Below, piece after piece: positions 4,858 to 6,184 of a stretch of DNA of 6,184 nt. A model generated the notes under the pieces. The model saw only the letters and a program-made list of their open reading frames with translations, was not told the origin of the DNA and searched no databases. Position 1 is the first letter of the stretch, and every line of letters begins with the position of its first letter. Source of the stretch: Veillonellaceae bacterium (GTDB lineage: Bacteria; Bacillota_C; Negativicutes; Veillonellales; Veillonellaceae); NCBI GenBank assembly GCA_902834965.1, contig CADFKY010000060.1, positions 1-6,184 of the forward strand. Direction: 5' to 3'. A program made the position numbers and the translations under genes.

Positions 4858-5553
4858 TTAAAAACTTCCGCTGGCTAGTGTTAAAGCATCGAGTCTACTA
4901 GGATTATATGACCTAAGAACCTTAGCTACGGCTTCGATTGTTGCTCCTGTAGTATAAATGTCATCTACAATTAAAATACGCTTTGTGGAAAAATCAGTGT
5001 CTTTATACTCTGCGTTGATTACAAAAGCATTATCTATATTTTGATGTCGTTCTTTATGTGTTAAGGACCACATATCACTAGAAGTTTCAAACTTATATAT
5101 ACAATCTAGCCATACAAAATATCGTTTATCTATGTTCTCTAACGAGTATGCCCAATTCTTAAAAAATAAATCAACCTGATTATAGCCTCTCTTTTTCTTC
5201 TTAGTCTCACTTGAAGGTACGGGAACTATATAATCATATACAGTTTTACAATTGCCATTTAGAATATTAAACTCATCATATTTCATGTAAAAGTTGTACG
5301 ATGCTAAAAAAGGAGCAGCCCCCTTGGACTGCTCCTTTTTTTCATTAAATTTTACATCGTAAATCATAGACTTTAGACCACCACGATAGTCTGCTAGCAC
5401 ACATACATCATCTACATAATGTAAAAATTTATGTGGTACATGACGAATATGTAATAGATCATTAAAACAAGTTTCACACCAATCCCCTTGTGTTGCTACA
5501 GAGGCACCACAATGAGGACATACAGGTGGAAATAGGAAATCCCAAAGACTCAT
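4858..5553 (-). CDS. comFC: ComF family protein (ComFC-like, phosphoribosyltransferase fold)
   Basis: This 231-residue protein has the normal ComFC length. Homologues are needed for uptake of transforming DNA in competent bacteria, though the family also occurs in species not known to be competent. An N-terminal zinc ribbon is formed by Cys12, Cys15, Cys26 and Cys29 (CPHC and CETC). The phosphoribosyltransferase part shows VPVPSS at 110-115 with KKRGYNQ at 120-126, the RHQNIDNAF element at 169-177, and the PRPP-binding loop ILIVDDIYTTGAT at 193-205. The ATG overlaps the recD2 stop as TAATG, so translation is coupled, with GGGAGA inside the end of recD2 as ribosome binding site. A terminator-like hairpin interrupts the coding DNA at 5306-5341, encoding EKKEQSKGAAPFL around 71-83, but the frame stays open. 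The rest looks intact. Confidence 0.93.
   Translation of the reverse strand: MSLWDFLFPPVCPHCGASVATQGDWCETCFNDLLHIRHVPHKFLHYVDDVCVLADYRGGLKSMIYDVKFNEKKEQSKGAAPFLASYNFYMKYDEFNILNGNCKTVYDYIVPVPSSETKKKKRGYNQVDLFFKNWAYSLENIDKRYFVWLDCIYKFETSSDMWSLTHKERHQNIDNAFVINAEYKDTDFSTKRILIVDDIYTTGATIEAVAKVLRSYNPSRLDALTLASGSF
5306..5341 (-). terminator. Terminator-like hairpin inside comF
   Basis: A 13-bp perfect inverted repeat (5306-5318 with 5329-5341) contains GGAGCAG/CTGCTCC flanked by A and T runs. On the minus-strand RNA three more pairs (U-G, C-G, C-G) close the loop to AAGG, whereas the plus strand has a mismatch there. It thus has the form of an intrinsic terminator pointing along comF transcription, about 210 nt inside the reading frame. 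The structure is clear; whether it terminates transcription is unknown. Confidence 0.55.
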
Positions 5554-6184
5554 TACGAATCACATCTCCCTTGTAGTCTTTCTTTAAACAATGTATATCG
5601 TTCATCTGCATTTACAGTACGTACAGCACGTTCTATAGCGCTTGTAGTACCCACAATGATAACCTTCCGTTTTGCTCTTGTAACAGCTGTATACAACAAA
5701 TTACGCTGCAACATACCACCATAACGTGGTACAAATGGAATGATAACTACACCATACTCGCTACCTTGACTCTTATGAACTGTAATCGCATAAGCAGGCA
5801 TAATCATATGAGCTTCATCAATAGGTAGACGAACCTCTTTATGGATAAATCGGATATAAATATCGCTTCGTGTAATGGCGTAAATGACACCAATTTCACC
5901 ATTAAAGACCTCTAACTCATAGTCGTTAAGAATTTGAATAACCTTATCGCCAACACGGTAGGTAATACCATTTACACGAGCTTCCCCTTTTAAGCTATCC
6001 GGTGGATTAACAGCTTGCTGTACATATTGAGAAATTAATGTACTACCTGCTTCACCACGACGCATAGGAGAAATAATTTGAATATCTAATTCATCGTCTA
6101 CATGCTCTTGTTCTCGTTTATACACATCAATGATAGCTTTCATCATCATGTCATAAGACTTAACAGGAATAAAAGAAAACTCTT
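5553..6184 (-). CDS. recD2: RecD2-type ATP-dependent DNA helicase (C-terminal part only)
   Basis: The last roughly 209 codons are in the window. The frame is open to the right edge (it reads EFSFIPVKSYD before the first Met), so the ATG at 6149 is internal and the true start lies outside. RecD2 is a superfamily 1B 5'-3' helicase of about 720-750 residues involved in DNA repair in bacteria without RecBCD. Recognisable pieces, counted from the Met at 6149, are IISPMRRGEAGS at 25-36, the SH3-like RVGDKVIQILNDYELEVFNGEIG at 65-87, the motif V region AYAITVHKSQGSEYGVV at 119-135, and motif VI LLYTAVTRAKRKVIIVG at 151-167 with the arginine finger in TRAK. The amino acid pattern fits YrrC/RecD2 better than PcrA/UvrD or RecD of RecBCD. 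The stop overlaps the comF start, forming an operon. Confidence 0.93.
   Translation of the reverse strand, partial: EFSFIPVKSYDMMMKAIIDVYKREQEHVDDELDIQIISPMRRGEAGSTLISQYVQQAVNPPDSLKGEARVNGITYRVGDKVIQILNDYELEVFNGEIGVIYAITRSDIYIRFIHKEVRLPIDEAHMIMPAYAITVHKSQGSEYGVVIIPFVPRYGGMLQRNLLYTAVTRAKRKVIIVGTTSAIERAVRTVNADERYTLFKERLQGRCDS

Noticed and set aside
5553..6149. Complete small gene starting at the ATG of 6149
   Set aside because: The frame continues without a stop to the right edge and the protein is clearly the C-terminal part of RecD2, so this ATG is internal.

Overview
The window comes from an AT-rich member of the Bacillota. The best guess is a Negativicute close to Veillonella. That rests on base composition, protein style, strong AGGAGG-type ribosome binding sites and the recD2-comF-hpf gene set; no database search was possible. 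All genes except one lie on the minus strand, so the minus-strand order runs from the right edge to the left edge.

Right end (4858-6184): the 3' part of a RecD2-type helicase gene, translationally coupled (TAATG overlap) to comF, a ComFC-type competence/phosphoribosyltransferase-fold protein. A terminator-like hairpin sits inside the comF reading frame. Centre right (3792-4849): a plus-strand single-domain HD-GYP phosphodiesterase gene with two candidate promoters, a repeat/hairpin leader and a strong terminator that also separates it from convergent comF.

Centre (3521-3791): the most striking element. It is a free-standing structured RNA of about 225 nt on the minus strand, about 58% G+C inside very AT-rich DNA. 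It has its own sigma-70 promoter, a 5'/3' closing stem, several perfect helices and a textbook intrinsic terminator. It lies between comF and hpf (raiA) on the same strand, so a raiA-motif RNA is the leading hypothesis. The identity is inferred; the transcription unit and helices are visible in the sequence.

Centre left (1053-3370): a complete polar amino acid ABC importer operon (lipoprotein, permease, ATPase) with a strong promoter, repeated 10-mers upstream of it, and a terminator. Left (1-669): a monocistronic CspA-type cold shock gene with promoter and terminator, then the 5' end of hpf, a ribosome hibernation factor, preceded by a possible sigma-H-like promoter and a leader hairpin.

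Taken together, the window mixes stress and stationary-phase functions (ribosome hibernation, cold shock, structured RNA), DNA repair/competence functions (RecD2, ComF), nutrient uptake and probable cyclic dinucleotide signalling. No tRNA, rRNA, CRISPR array, transposon or prophage gene was seen.
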